Shown here: positions 37,938 through 45,773 of the stretch, piece by piece
How positions within the stretch are numbered: the stretch's first letter is position 1
How the letters are laid out: each line of letters starts with the position of its first letter
Assembly: GCF_000214375.1 (NCBI RefSeq)
Contig: NC_015578.1
Span: forward strand, 3,782,001-3,846,000
Source of the DNA: Treponema primitia ZAS-2
Lineage (GTDB): Bacteria; Spirochaetota; Spirochaetia; Treponematales; Breznakiellaceae
Direction: 5' to 3'
Length of the DNA stretch: 64,000 bases
Program-made: the position numbers and the translations under genes
Notes under the pieces: model-generated
Told to the model about the DNA's origin: nothing
What the model saw: only the letters and a program-made list of their open reading frames with translations
The model's database searches: none

Positions 37938-38472
37938 TATTCCTGTTTCCCAAGTAACGTTCTTCCTCACTAAAAATGCACCCGCAGTATTTTTGTATAT
38001 AGAACCCCCGTTCCCTGGCTTGTTTCTGACCTTCCCTGAAACCCGGACGGAAATCCCGGTAGAAGAAGGGTATGCCGTACTTCTCCGCCATCCCTTCAGC
38101 AGCTTCCCGGATGAGATCGTGTTTTTGATAGGGGCTTATCAGCAGGGTGGTAGAAAAGCAATCATACCCACGGGCCGCCGCAAAAGATGCGGTTTTTTCA
38201 AGCCGGAGGCGATAGCAGAAAGTACAGCGATTAGTGTAGTCCTGCCCAAGCCCTGCCAGAAAGGAGCGGAGGCCGTATTCGTCTTCCATGAGAAGGTTCA
38301 GCCCAATGTCAGCGACAAACTGGGCCAGGGTGTCACGCCGGGCTTTGTACTCTGTATAGGGGTGGATGTTGGGGTTATACCAGAAGAGGTCCGGGCGTAT
38401 ATCCTCAGCCCGCAGGGTTTCCAGGCACTGAACGGAACAGGGGGCGCAGCAGGTGTGGAGGAGGAGCTTCAT
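37927..38472 (-). CDS. queH: Epoxyqueuosine reductase QueH
   Basis: The 181-residue protein reduces epoxyqueuosine to queuosine in tRNA. It matches QueH (formerly DUF208): LLLHTCCAPCSVQCLETL with the adjacent-cysteine pair near the N-terminus, FWYNPNIHPYTEYKARRDTL, YTNRCTFCYRLRLEKTASFAAARGYDCFSTTLLISPYQKHD, and FYIQKYCGC near the end. These cysteines bind an iron-sulphur cluster and a second metal site in characterised members. An alternative GTG start at 38487 would contain a TATAAT, which I read as the promoter -10. It overlaps the sirtuin start by 11 bp, so the two may be co-transcribed. Confidence 0.92.
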   Translation of the reverse strand: MKLLLHTCCAPCSVQCLETLRAEDIRPDLFWYNPNIHPYTEYKARRDTLAQFVADIGLNLLMEDEYGLRSFLAGLGQDYTNRCTFCYRLRLEKTASFAAARGYDCFSTTLLISPYQKHDLIREAAEGMAEKYGIPFFYRDFRPGFREGQKQARERGFYIQKYCGCIFSEEERYLGNRNNEG

Positions 38473-38567
38473 AGGGGAATTATACACCTAAAACCGGGAA
38501 AAAGGCAGAGTACGAATTGAACGAAGTTTCAATTACCGAGAATTCCTCGGCAACTACCGCAGATTGC

Positions 38568-39197
38568 TCACTCCCCCGGCATCACCACAACCATCCCGGC
38601 CCCCAAGCTCCGGCCCACGTCAATGAGCCGCTGGTTAGAGGAGCCCCGGAAAAACAGGTCGATGTTCCGCAGTTCCCGGATAAAGGGGCCGTCCACCAGT
38701 ACGTCCGTGGCCATGATGAGCCGCCACCAGTCCGGATTATCCGCCGCCAGAAGCGCCTCCCAGGTGTAGCCCGTGTAGGTCATCACTGAAAGACCCAGAG
38801 CGCGGACTTCTTCCGCAAGAGCGGCACAGGAGGCTGCCTGGGTGAAGGGATCGCCCCCGGAAAGGGTCAGGCCGTCCAAGAGGGGGTTGCACCGGATGGC
38901 GTCCAGTAGTTCCCCCACAGTAACACTGCGGCCCCCGGTAAAGGGCTGCAATTGAGCGTTGTGGCAGCCGGGGCAGCGGAAATTGCAACCCTGGACAAAC
39001 ACGGTGTAGCGGAAGCCCGGACCATCAACGATAGATTCTGGCTCTATGCCGCCGATGGAGAGTATCTCCCCCGCTGCGCGGGGAACTGCGTTGCAAGTAG
39101 CGCGGGGAACTCCGTTGCAAGTAGCGCGGGGAACTCCGTTGCAAGTTGTACCGTCTATGGTTAAGCCCTCATTACGAGGCTGTGCTATGGTCAACAT
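38568..39197 (-). CDS. nrdG: Anaerobic ribonucleotide reductase-activating protein
   Basis: The 209-residue radical-SAM enzyme installs the glycyl radical on NrdD. The core is normal: ESIVDGPGFRYTVFVQGCNFRCPGCHN (CxxxCxxC cluster), LSGGDPFTQAASCAALAEEV, and VMTYTGYTWEALL. The N-terminus is extended: residues 18-41 are three 8-residue repeats (TCNGVPRA, TCNGVPRA, TCNAVPRA) encoded by the tandem 24-bp array at 39076-39147, placed before the first core strand. The gene overlaps the end of nrdD by 26 bp and has no clear ribosome-binding site, so it depends on coupling. A start after the array is not available upstream of the core unless a rare codon is used, so the array is probably translated. 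Confidence 0.93.
   Translation of the reverse strand: MLTIAQPRNEGLTIDGTTCNGVPRATCNGVPRATCNAVPRAAGEILSIGGIEPESIVDGPGFRYTVFVQGCNFRCPGCHNAQLQPFTGGRSVTVGELLDAIRCNPLLDGLTLSGGDPFTQAASCAALAEEVRALGLSVMTYTGYTWEALLAADNPDWWRLIMATDVLVDGPFIRELRNIDLFFRGSSNQRLIDVGRSLGAGMVVVMPGE
39076..39147 (+). repeat. Tandem array of three 24-bp dispersed coding repeats in nrdG
   Basis: Units at 39076-39099, 39100-39123 and 39124-39147. Each is GCGC plus GGGGAACTxCGTTGCAAGTw, with only two or three differences between units. The array is preceded by T. On the coding strand it is read as TCN(G/A)VPRA repeated three times. The near-identity of units indicates recent tandem growth. Confidence 0.95.
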
Positions 39198-41499
39198 GGA
39201 AATGCTTTACCCGGTCCCGTTCTTCTGCCCGCTTGGCGTTGTTAAAACGGTCCAGGGTGCCCACCAGATAGCCGGTGATACGCCGGATCCGCTCAAAGGG
39301 GGCATTTCCCTCAGGGCGGCCGCACTTGGGGCATGTCTCGCCGATGATGCCCCGAAAACCGCAGACCGGGTCCCGGTCTAGTGGGTGGTTCAGGCTGCCG
39401 TAGCCTATACCCGCATCCTTCATGGCCCGGACTATCCTCTCAAAAGCCTCAGGGTTCTTGGAGGCGTCCCCGTCCAGCTCTATGTAGCTGATATGCCCGG
39501 CGTTGGTCAGGGCATGGTAGGGAGCCTCAACCTCTATCTTCTTCAGAGCACCTGTGGGGTAGTAGACCGGCACATGAAAACTGTTGGTGTAGTAGTCCCG
39601 GTCGGTGACTCCCGGAATGGAGCCGAAGATCTGCCGGTCCAGTTTGACAAAGCGGCCGGAAAGCCCCTCCGCCGGGGTGGCGATGAGGGAGAAATTGAGC
39701 TTCTTTTCCAGGGAGGCCTGATCCATGCGGCTGCGGAGTTTGCCAATAATCTGTAAGCCCAGAGCCTGGGCTTCCGTGGATTCCCCGTGGTGCTGCCCGG
39801 TCAGGGCCTTGAGGCATTCCGCCAGGCCGATGAAGCCCAGGGTCAGAGTCCCGTGCTTGAGGACCTCCCGGATTTCGTCCTCCCATTCCAGTTTGTCAGA
39901 ATCGATCCAAATCCCCTGGCCCATGAGGAAGGGGAAATTTTTCACCTTTTTCCGGGCCTGGATCTCGAAGCGCTCCAGAAGCTGGGCTATCACCAGGTCG
40001 GTTTTTTTGTCCAGCTCGTCAAAGAACAGGTCCAGGTTGCCATTGGCCCGCAGGGCAAGCCGGGGCAGATTTATCGAGGTAAAGCTGAGGTTCCCCCGGC
40101 CGTAGGTGAGCTCCCGGTCAGGGTCGTGGATGTTCCCCATCACCCGGGTGCGGCAGCCCATGTAGGCTATTTCGGTTTCCGGCCGGTCCGGGTGGTAGTA
40201 CTGGAGGTTGTAGGGGGCATCCTGGAAAGAGAAGTTGGGGAACAGCCGCTTGGAACTGACCCGGCAGGCAAGCTTAAAAAGGTCGTAGTTGGGATCGTCC
40301 TTATTGTAGTTGATCCCCTCTTTGACCCGGAAAATCTGGATCGGGAAGATTGGGGTCTCCCCGTCACCCAGCCCTGCCTCGGTGGACAGGAGTATGTTCC
40401 GGATTATCATCCGGCCTTCCGGGGAGGTGTCGGTGCCGTAATTTATAGAAGAAAAGGGGATCTGGGCGCCGGCCCGGCTGTGCATGGTGTTGAGGTTGTG
40501 GATCAGGGCTTCCATGGCCTGGTAGGTGTTGCGCTCAGTCTCTTTCAGGGCCGATGACAGGGCAAAATCCTGGGCCCGCTTCACGGTGTCGGCGTCCAGG
40601 TACCGGGCCAGGACCGCAGCCTCGGCCCGGCAGTACTCTTCGGATCCCGCAAGCTTGGGCCGCAGGGGCTTGGAGAAAATCTCCTCCTTGAGGGCCTTTT
40701 CCAGCTCCTCCGCCTGGGCAAAGGCCAGGAGTTCCAGGGCCTTCAGCAGGTTCTGCCGGTACATTTTGACGTAGGTCTTGGCCACCCCCGGGGCAAGCCC
40801 CCGGTCAAAGTTGGGGATGCTCTGCCCCCCGTGCTGGTCGTTCTGGTTGGACTGGATGGCGATGCAGGCCAGGGCTGAATAGCTGCGAATATCGTTGGGC
40901 TCCCGGATAGCCCCGTGACCGGTGCCAAAGCCGCCGGTGAAGAGCTTGTCGATGTCGATCTGGCAGCAGGTGGTGGTCAGGGTGAGGAAATCCAGGTCGT
41001 GGATGTGGATATCCCCCTCGTGGTGGGCCTTGGCATGGACCGGGTTGAGGATAAAGAGCTCATTGAACTGCTTTGCCCCCTCGGAACCGTAGCGGAGCAT
41101 GTGCCCCATGGCGGTATTGCCGTCAATATTCGCGTTTTCCCGCTTTAAGTCCGTATCCTTGGCATCCTTATCGGTCAATTCCTCGTAGGTCCGCATGAGC
41201 CGGGTGTTCATTTCCCGGATCCGGGTCCGTTCAGCCCGGTACAGGATGAATTTCTTCGCCACCGGCCCCAGGCCGCTTTCGATCATCACCTGTTCAACCG
41301 TGTCCTGGATCTCTTCCACCGCCGGAACCCGGCCTTTGTAGGAGTCCTCCAGCCGGCCCACGGCCTTTTCCGAGATCCCCATGGCCATTTCCCAGTCCAT
41401 GGTCCCGGCGGCCATCCCCGCCTTGTAGATGGCATTGGTTATCTTTTCAATATTAAACGGCGCCTCCCGGCCGTCCCGTTTCAAAATCCTCGTAGGCAT
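39172..41499 (-). CDS. nrdD: Anaerobic (class III) ribonucleoside-triphosphate reductase
   Basis: The 775-residue enzyme makes deoxyribonucleotides without oxygen. Features are an N-terminal ATP-cone (MPTRILKRDGREAPFNIEKITNAIYKA), a PFL-like core with HNLNTMHSRAGAQIPFSSINYGTD, the zinc site CGFRG...CPKCGRPEG, and the glycyl-radical motif RITGYLVGTLDRFNNAKRAEERDRVKH at the C-terminus. Start at 41499 is chosen as the ATG following a run of nine G residues that must act as the ribosome-binding site; TTG at 41520 and ATG at 41511 are alternatives. A pair of NrdR boxes and a sigma-70 promoter precede it. It is coupled to nrdG. Confidence 0.95.
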   Translation of the reverse strand: MPTRILKRDGREAPFNIEKITNAIYKAGMAAGTMDWEMAMGISEKAVGRLEDSYKGRVPAVEEIQDTVEQVMIESGLGPVAKKFILYRAERTRIREMNTRLMRTYEELTDKDAKDTDLKRENANIDGNTAMGHMLRYGSEGAKQFNELFILNPVHAKAHHEGDIHIHDLDFLTLTTTCCQIDIDKLFTGGFGTGHGAIREPNDIRSYSALACIAIQSNQNDQHGGQSIPNFDRGLAPGVAKTYVKMYRQNLLKALELLAFAQAEELEKALKEEIFSKPLRPKLAGSEEYCRAEAAVLARYLDADTVKRAQDFALSSALKETERNTYQAMEALIHNLNTMHSRAGAQIPFSSINYGTDTSPEGRMIIRNILLSTEAGLGDGETPIFPIQIFRVKEGINYNKDDPNYDLFKLACRVSSKRLFPNFSFQDAPYNLQYYHPDRPETEIAYMGCRTRVMGNIHDPDRELTYGRGNLSFTSINLPRLALRANGNLDLFFDELDKKTDLVIAQLLERFEIQARKKVKNFPFLMGQGIWIDSDKLEWEDEIREVLKHGTLTLGFIGLAECLKALTGQHHGESTEAQALGLQIIGKLRSRMDQASLEKKLNFSLIATPAEGLSGRFVKLDRQIFGSIPGVTDRDYYTNSFHVPVYYPTGALKKIEVEAPYHALTNAGHISYIELDGDASKNPEAFERIVRAMKDAGIGYGSLNHPLDRDPVCGFRGIIGETCPKCGRPEGNAPFERIRRITGYLVGTLDRFNNAKRAEERDRVKHFHVDHSTAS

Positions 41500-41500
41500 A

Positions 41501-41509
41501 CCCCCCCCC
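41501..41509 (-). promoter_or_regulatory. Nine-G tract serving as ribosome-binding site of nrdD
   Basis: On the minus strand nine consecutive G lie one base before the ATG at 41499 (GGG, T, ATG). No other Shine-Dalgarno is seen. Homopolymer runs of this length are prone to slippage, which would change the spacing or fuse the frame to the upstream ATG at 41511. Confidence 0.55.
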
Positions 41510-41562
41510 ATTTTTCCCAAATTTTTACTTTGTGATCATTATTTATGTTTCGGTTACATACG

Positions 41563-41609
41563 ACACAGTATATAGCGTTAATAGGCATAATATTACTCTA
41601 TCTATAGCG
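41563..41609 (-). promoter_or_regulatory. Pair of NrdR boxes upstream of nrdD
   Basis: ACACAGTATATAGCG (41563-41577) and ACTCTATCTATAGCG (41595-41609) resemble the NrdR consensus ACACwATATwTwGTG. The two are 32 bp apart centre to centre, the characteristic three-turn spacing of NrdR boxes in front of nrd operons. The second box occupies the spacer between the -35 and -10 of the nrdD promoter, so NrdR would block RNA polymerase. Confidence 0.8.
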
Positions 41610-41615
41610 TGTCAA
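41587..41615 (-). promoter_or_regulatory. Sigma-70 promoter of nrdDG
   Basis: On the minus strand a perfect TTGACA (41610-41615) and TATTAT (41587-41592) are separated by 17 bp. The spacer is filled by an NrdR box. Transcription would start about 80 bp upstream of the nrdD ATG. Confidence 0.85.
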
Positions 41616-41646
41616 CGGATGGACATACATGTCTGTTTAATTTTAT

Positions 41647-41680
41647 TAAAAAATAATGTATACTAAAAAATAATGTATAC
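41647..41680 (+). repeat. Perfect 17-bp tandem duplication upstream of the DUF2804 gene
   Basis: TAAAAAATAATGTATAC occurs twice without interruption (41647-41663, 41664-41680). It lies directly before the ribosome-binding site of the next gene. It could be an operator, or a doubled promoter -10 region. Each copy contains an in-register ATG that is not in the same frame as the other. Confidence 0.85.
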
Positions 41681-41690
41681 AAGGGAAATT

Positions 41691-42722
41691 ATGGCCTCCC
41701 GGGGAACTCCTATTGAAAATGGCATTCCCATTTATGGAACCTGGGCCCAGGCCTTTGAATCTGTGGATCTTTTGGATATCCAGCGCCCCTTTCCCTATCC
41801 CCTGCCCCGGGGCTTGCGGACTTTGCGAGTAAAAGAATGGGAAGCCTTTACCATTCAGGATGATCATTTCTATTTAGACGCCTTTTGGGCGAATGTCAAA
41901 TACTACCATATTGCCCAGGTGAGCCTTTACGATAAGGAAACCCAGGAGCAGCTCTGTTTTAACAAGATTATCCCCTTTGGTGGACGGCATTTGCCCCGGA
42001 ATCTCTGGAATTCTTCGGTAGTCAGCCGTTCTTACGGGTTCTTTTTCCGTATCCACAACTGGCTGGACGCCCAAACCATCAAAGTAGATCTGGATATAGA
42101 GGCAACCCACAGGCGGCCCTCCTTTACAGCCCATCTGGAATTTGCCCTGAATCATCTCAAAACTCCCCCCATGGCGGTGAACCTGCCCTTTTCTGAGCGA
42201 CGCTGTATGTACGCGTTTAAAGCGTTTTCCGCCGTCCGGGGGGATATGGTCTTTGGGGGTAGGCATATTTCACTGGACCCGGCAAAAACCACCGGGATCT
42301 TTCGGGACTATAAGGGATTTTTCCCCTACCGTATGCGTTCCACCTGGTGTACCGCTGCAGCGGCGGGGGAAAAAAATTCATGGTTTGGCTTCAGTATTGC
42401 CGAAAATCAAGCTAAGGAGACCTTTAAGAACAATGAGAATGCCCTCTGGCAGGAAGGCCGGCTAACCCCCTTACCCCCGGTACGGATAACTATGCCTAAC
42501 GGGGTTGAATCGGACTGGGTGATCCAGGATGTGGAGGGAATGGTGGACCTCACCTTCACCCCCCAAAAAAAGATCCGCAGTTCCTTTAATTTATTGCTTA
42601 CAAAGTGGGAATATAACACTCCCCTGGGATATTATAATGGTATGCTGGTAAATGCTGAGGGCGAACAAATTCCAGTCCACAACCTTTGGGGGCTGGGGGA
42701 AAAACTCTATCTACGGGTATAA
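41691..42722 (+). CDS. DUF2804 family protein
   Basis: Start at 41691 (MASRGTPIENG) is preferred because AAGGGA precedes it and the alternative ATG at 41673 lies inside a tandem repeat. The 343-residue product resembles the DUF2804 family: ENGIPIYGTWAQAFESVDLLDIQRPFPYPLPRGLRTLRVKEWEAF near the start, then an aromatic-rich, beta-dominated body with FRDYKGFFPYRMRSTWCTAA and GWFGFSIAENQ-like segments. It has no signal peptide. The family is common in spirochaetes and clostridia, and its function is not known to me. The next gene begins 6 bp after its stop, so they form a unit. Confidence 0.7.
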   Translation: MASRGTPIENGIPIYGTWAQAFESVDLLDIQRPFPYPLPRGLRTLRVKEWEAFTIQDDHFYLDAFWANVKYYHIAQVSLYDKETQEQLCFNKIIPFGGRHLPRNLWNSSVVSRSYGFFFRIHNWLDAQTIKVDLDIEATHRRPSFTAHLEFALNHLKTPPMAVNLPFSERRCMYAFKAFSAVRGDMVFGGRHISLDPAKTTGIFRDYKGFFPYRMRSTWCTAAAAGEKNSWFGFSIAENQAKETFKNNENALWQEGRLTPLPPVRITMPNGVESDWVIQDVEGMVDLTFTPQKKIRSSFNLLLTKWEYNTPLGYYNGMLVNAEGEQIPVHNLWGLGEKLYLRV

Positions 42723-42728
42723 ATTATT

Positions 42729-44816
42729 ATGGCAAAACAAAATGCAGTATACGAACCAGGCGAACTGGACCGGGTACGAGGAAAATTAGGCTCCCTTGAT
42801 CCCAATGAGGCCAAACGTATGGCCCAGGTCCTGGGGGGAAAGGTTGGGGTTGAAAAGTCGGAGACTCCGCCGCCACCCAGGCCTAGAACCCGGACTGAGA
42901 CCGTGGATGTCCATGTAAAGGGCAAATCCGGCAGCGGCGGCGGAAACCGCAGCCAGCCCAGACGCCGGCCCGAGAGTCCCCTTCCGGTGGATTCAGAAGA
43001 CGAGGAGTCCCTGCTCAGGACGGTTCCTAAAAAGCCGAACCCGGCGGATGATCCCACTAAACCCTACCGGCTGTCCTACTGGGAACGGACAAAAATGGAC
43101 CGCATGGCAGGCTCCGCGGAATTCGATATTAAGAACCCTATCCAGGTGCTCCAGTCGATACTGTCCTTTTTCAGCCGCCCTGCGGATCTGGTCAGTTCCT
43201 CCTTTGTGAAAGGCCGGATGAACGAATATTACAAACATATTGAAACCCTGGTCACCGCCACCCGGAGCCTCCTGCCCCGGAATAATGTGCTGCGGAACGA
43301 GCGGATGAAGCGTATTTCCTACCCGGCCTATCTGATCCTTGATCTTATCCGCCAATGGAATATTGAAAAAATAGCCAGTGATCTGTCGAGGATTCAGGCC
43401 AACCCCCGGAGCGCCAGGGTTGAAGATTTCCAGGAAATTCTCAAAATTATATATAGGCCCATGTTTCTTATGGAACAACTGGATCTGGAAAACCATATCA
43501 AAGAAGCCTACCGGTTGGTCTACAAGATTCTCTTTATAGAAAACCCCACGGAAGCCCAAAACAAACAGCAGGAACTGCTCCGCAACGCGGTGGCCGCCTT
43601 CGGAGTGATACGCCGGGACATACGGTTCCTTTTGTATCCTTTGCTCCTTAAACTGCTGTCGGATAAATTCCTTACCTACAATGCCTTCTTTACCGAGCGG
43701 CGAAACCGGTTCATAACCTTTATCGAAGCCACCGAAGCCGATCGCCTTTCTCCCCAAAGCCTTCTGAAGGATTCCGAGGTTACCGAAGAGATGGTCATCG
43801 GGAAAAAGGAGGGTGAAGAGGAGGAGAATGCCGCAGACGAAAGCATAGACGAAAGCGACCTGAACGATGCGGAAAAGAAAAAACGGGTGGTCCTGGAGGC
43901 GGAACGGAAGGCCCTGGACCGGGGGCTAGATACCCTGGAAACCCTGTTTCCCAAGGCAGGCTGGGACCAGATCTCCGAATTCCCCGACCTGTTCCCCTAC
44001 TTTTCCGAGTTATTGGATTTGAAAAAGGGCTATATCCTCATTCCGGCCACAGATCCCCTCCAGCAGGTAGCGGTACTCACCCGTATACTGGAGGAACTCC
44101 TCTTCGGCCTCAGGTATGTAAACTTCACCACCGTGGATCAGGACGGTAACCCCGAAGATATTTCCGAAGCCATGACCAGCATTATGACTAACTGGCACTT
44201 TTACATTGACGATGCCTTTGGCAAGGAATACCTCCCCCGGCTTGATGAATACTGCCACATCCTGGATAACCCCGCCGAATCCCGGAGTTCCCCCTATGCG
44301 AAGCGGCTGCTCAATGAAATTCACTGGATCAAGCGCTTGTATTTCCTTCCTTATTATCGTTTTGAAGCAAGCTCCCCCCCGCCCTTCCAGAAAAAGGAAG
44401 TCACCGCCCTCTACCCGGAGATACGTCATTTGCGAAAATACCTGACCGCCGTAGCCGCAGGGATAGAACAGGGCATCAAGGTAGGGAGCCCAAAAGAAAA
44501 CACCCGCTGCGATGGCATCGGCAACCCCTGGGAGCCCTATATATTCCAAGTTCCCAACCCGGTTTCCAAACGCCTGGACTCCCTACTGGGTAAAAAGCAG
44601 ACCAACGCCTCCCTGATTTTCTACACCCTGGCGGTGACGGTGGTACTGGACAACCTGGTAAACGATGAACGCAGTTGGGCTTACAACGTCGATTGGACCG
44701 CCAGCTTCTTCCGCAGCGTAAATAACGCCGGGGTTACCCCGGTCTTCGGTATAGATGAAAAGGTTGACACTGAGGCTATATTTAAACAGTCCCTCAAACA
44801 GAAGGAAGAAGGATAA
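42729..44816 (+). CDS. Large hypothetical protein, treponemal type
   Basis: The 695-residue protein is not recognised. It begins with a charged, low-complexity region to about residue 100 (runs of Pro/Arg/Gly/Ser such as ETPPPPRPRTRTE and GSGGGNRSQPRRRPE). It continues as a long, mostly helical, cytoplasmic protein without signal peptide, membrane segment or nucleotide-binding motif. An acidic stretch lies at about residues 360-385 (EGEEEENAADESIDESD). The gene ends 140 bp before a tRNA gene and the rpmH cluster. It is co-directional with the DUF2804 gene 6 bp upstream. Size and composition suggest a structural or scaffold role, but nothing in the sequence proves it. Confidence 0.8.
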   Translation: MAKQNAVYEPGELDRVRGKLGSLDPNEAKRMAQVLGGKVGVEKSETPPPPRPRTRTETVDVHVKGKSGSGGGNRSQPRRRPESPLPVDSEDEESLLRTVPKKPNPADDPTKPYRLSYWERTKMDRMAGSAEFDIKNPIQVLQSILSFFSRPADLVSSSFVKGRMNEYYKHIETLVTATRSLLPRNNVLRNERMKRISYPAYLILDLIRQWNIEKIASDLSRIQANPRSARVEDFQEILKIIYRPMFLMEQLDLENHIKEAYRLVYKILFIENPTEAQNKQQELLRNAVAAFGVIRRDIRFLLYPLLLKLLSDKFLTYNAFFTERRNRFITFIEATEADRLSPQSLLKDSEVTEEMVIGKKEGEEEENAADESIDESDLNDAEKKKRVVLEAERKALDRGLDTLETLFPKAGWDQISEFPDLFPYFSELLDLKKGYILIPATDPLQQVAVLTRILEELLFGLRYVNFTTVDQDGNPEDISEAMTSIMTNWHFYIDDAFGKEYLPRLDEYCHILDNPAESRSSPYAKRLLNEIHWIKRLYFLPYYRFEASSPPPFQKKEVTALYPEIRHLRKYLTAVAAGIEQGIKVGSPKENTRCDGIGNPWEPYIFQVPNPVSKRLDSLLGKKQTNASLIFYTLAVTVVLDNLVNDERSWAYNVDWTASFFRSVNNAGVTPVFGIDEKVDTEAIFKQSLKQKEEG

Positions 44817-44854
44817 GCCAAGACCGCAGCGTCCTGCTTCGGGCCTCCAGGCCG

Positions 44855-44918
44855 GGGTTCAGCCCTGACGGGGCCCTCCATGGCCTCTTTTCTTCCCGTT
44901 GGTCAGCGGGCTGAACCC
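44855..44918. repeat. Inverted repeat between the large hypothetical gene and tRNA-Thr
   Basis: GGGTTCAGCCC (44855-44865) and GGGCTGAACCC (44908-44918) are perfect inverted copies, with smaller GC-rich hairpins between. The segment is flanked by direct repeats of GCCAAGACCG (44817-44826 and 44957-44966), the second being the 3' end of the tRNA gene. This could be the tRNA terminator region, a structured RNA or a relic of an insertion at the tRNA end. The stretch 44817-45189 otherwise holds only the tRNA and the rpmH promoter. Confidence 0.55.
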
Positions 44919-44955
44919 TTCGATTCCCGGCCTTAGTTTGGTCGTAAACATCTTG

Positions 44956-45028
44956 AGCCAAGACCGGGAATCGAACCCGGGACCTACACATTACGAGTGT
45001 GTCGCTCTACCGACTGAGCCATCTTGGC
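44956..45028 (-). tRNA. tRNA-Thr (anticodon CGT)
   Basis: The minus strand folds into a 73-base cloverleaf. The acceptor stem is GCCAAGA/TCTTGGC, the D arm contains GCTCAGTCGGTAGAGC, the anticodon stem is ACACA/TGTGT with loop CTCGTAA (anticodon CGT), and the T arm has GGGTTCGATTCCC. The discriminator base is T, and CCA is not encoded. It reads ACG threonine codons. Confidence 0.95.
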
Positions 45029-45107
45029 ATGACTGTAAACCACAATCCTGGGTATTATAACAAATTAGCCCCAAAAAAGACAAGTCATGCCTTTTAAACA
45101 AACCCTA

Positions 45108-45137
45108 TTGATCATTTTCCCTCTTTTCCCCTATACT
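45108..45137 (+). promoter_or_regulatory. Probable promoter of the rpmH-rnpA-yidD-yidC-jag cluster
   Basis: TTGATC (45108-45113) and TATACT (45132-45137) are separated by 18 bp, about 52 bp upstream of the rpmH start. A TAGGAGAAA ribosome-binding site follows at about 45176-45184. Confidence 0.65.
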
Positions 45138-45189
45138 GAACCACTATTAATTTGCTTTCATGACCTTAATATAGATAGGAGAAATTCCC

Positions 45190-45345
45190 ATGAAACGGAC
45201 TTATCAACCCAGTAAAGTAAAGCGGAACCGTAAATTCGGGTTCCGGGCCCGGATGAAAACCCGGGGTGGAAGGCTTGTGCTGAAACGCCGGCGGGCAAAA
45301 GGCCGGACGAAACTGTCTATTTCCGACGAAAAGAAACCCTATTAG
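45190..45345 (+). CDS. rpmH: 50S ribosomal protein L34
   Basis: A 51-residue, highly basic protein beginning [20 protein letters not shown] and continuing [23 protein letters not shown], the L34 signature throughout. A GGAG site lies 7 bases before the ATG. L34 is a small structural protein of the large ribosomal subunit. The C-terminal SISDEKKPY extension is a few residues longer than in E. coli. The reading frame is too short for usual open-frame cut-offs but its identity is unambiguous. It heads the conserved rpmH-rnpA-yidD-yidC-jag block, normally found near the replication origin; no dnaA is seen here. Confidence 0.97.
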   Translation: MKRTYQPSKVKRNRKFGFRARMKTRGGRLVLKRRRAKGRTKLSISDEKKPY

Positions 45346-45350
45346 GGTTT

Positions 45351-45773
45351 GTGGAAGGGTCTTTCCCTATGAAAAAGGCGGGTCCTGAAGGGGATTCGGG
45401 GAACTTCCAAGAGGAGTTTCGGGGAAAGTTCCGGTTTCGACGGATTGAGCGACTAAAGAGAAGGGAAGAGATAGGGGCGGTTTTTAATCACCGGAAGGGG
45501 GTTAGCTGCCAGGGTGCGAAGTTGTTCCGGTTGGAAAATGGACTGCCCTATAACCGGATCGCCTTTACCTTTGCGCGGAAATACGGAAATGCGGTGGAAA
45601 GAAACCGGTCCCGACGGGTTAGCCGGGAAGCGTACCGGTACATACGAAACCGTCTGATAGGCGGTTTCGATTTGGTCTTACTGGTTTACCCTGGTAAAGA
45701 TTTCCTGAAGGACCGGTCCCGGCAGATGGAGGCCCTGTTTTCCAGGGCCGGTTTACTGACGGAAACTGAATAA
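45351..45773 (+). CDS. rnpA: Ribonuclease P protein component
   Basis: The protein subunit of RNase P assists the catalytic RNA in trimming tRNA 5' leaders. The core is evident: [62 protein letters not shown] (the RNR basic motif) and [10 protein letters not shown]. Start is either GTG 45351 or ATG 45369 (134 residues); neither has a good ribosome-binding site, so coupling to rpmH, 5 bp upstream, is likely. The roughly 25 residues before the core ([17 protein letters not shown]) are extra. Their DNA contains CGGGGAACTTC followed by CAAG, which may be a decayed 24-bp repeat. Confidence 0.93.
   Translation: MEGSFPMKKAGPEGDSGNFQEEFRGKFRFRRIERLKRREEIGAVFNHRKGVSCQGAKLFRLENGLPYNRIAFTFARKYGNAVERNRSRRVSREAYRYIRNRLIGGFDLVLLVYPGKDFLKDRSRQMEALFSRAGLLTETE

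Noticed and set aside
38518-38556. GAACGAAGTTTC near the end of nrdG as a repeat copy
   Set aside because: Only about 11 bases match and the rest of the unit is absent.
39076-39147. CRISPR-like array (three equal repeats)
   Set aside because: The units are head to tail without spacers, are translated in nrdG, and single copies occur elsewhere in genes. No cas genes are present.
45029-45189. Replication origin next to rpmH
   Set aside because: The gene cluster is origin-associated in many bacteria, but I saw no group of DnaA boxes and no dnaA or dnaN in the window.
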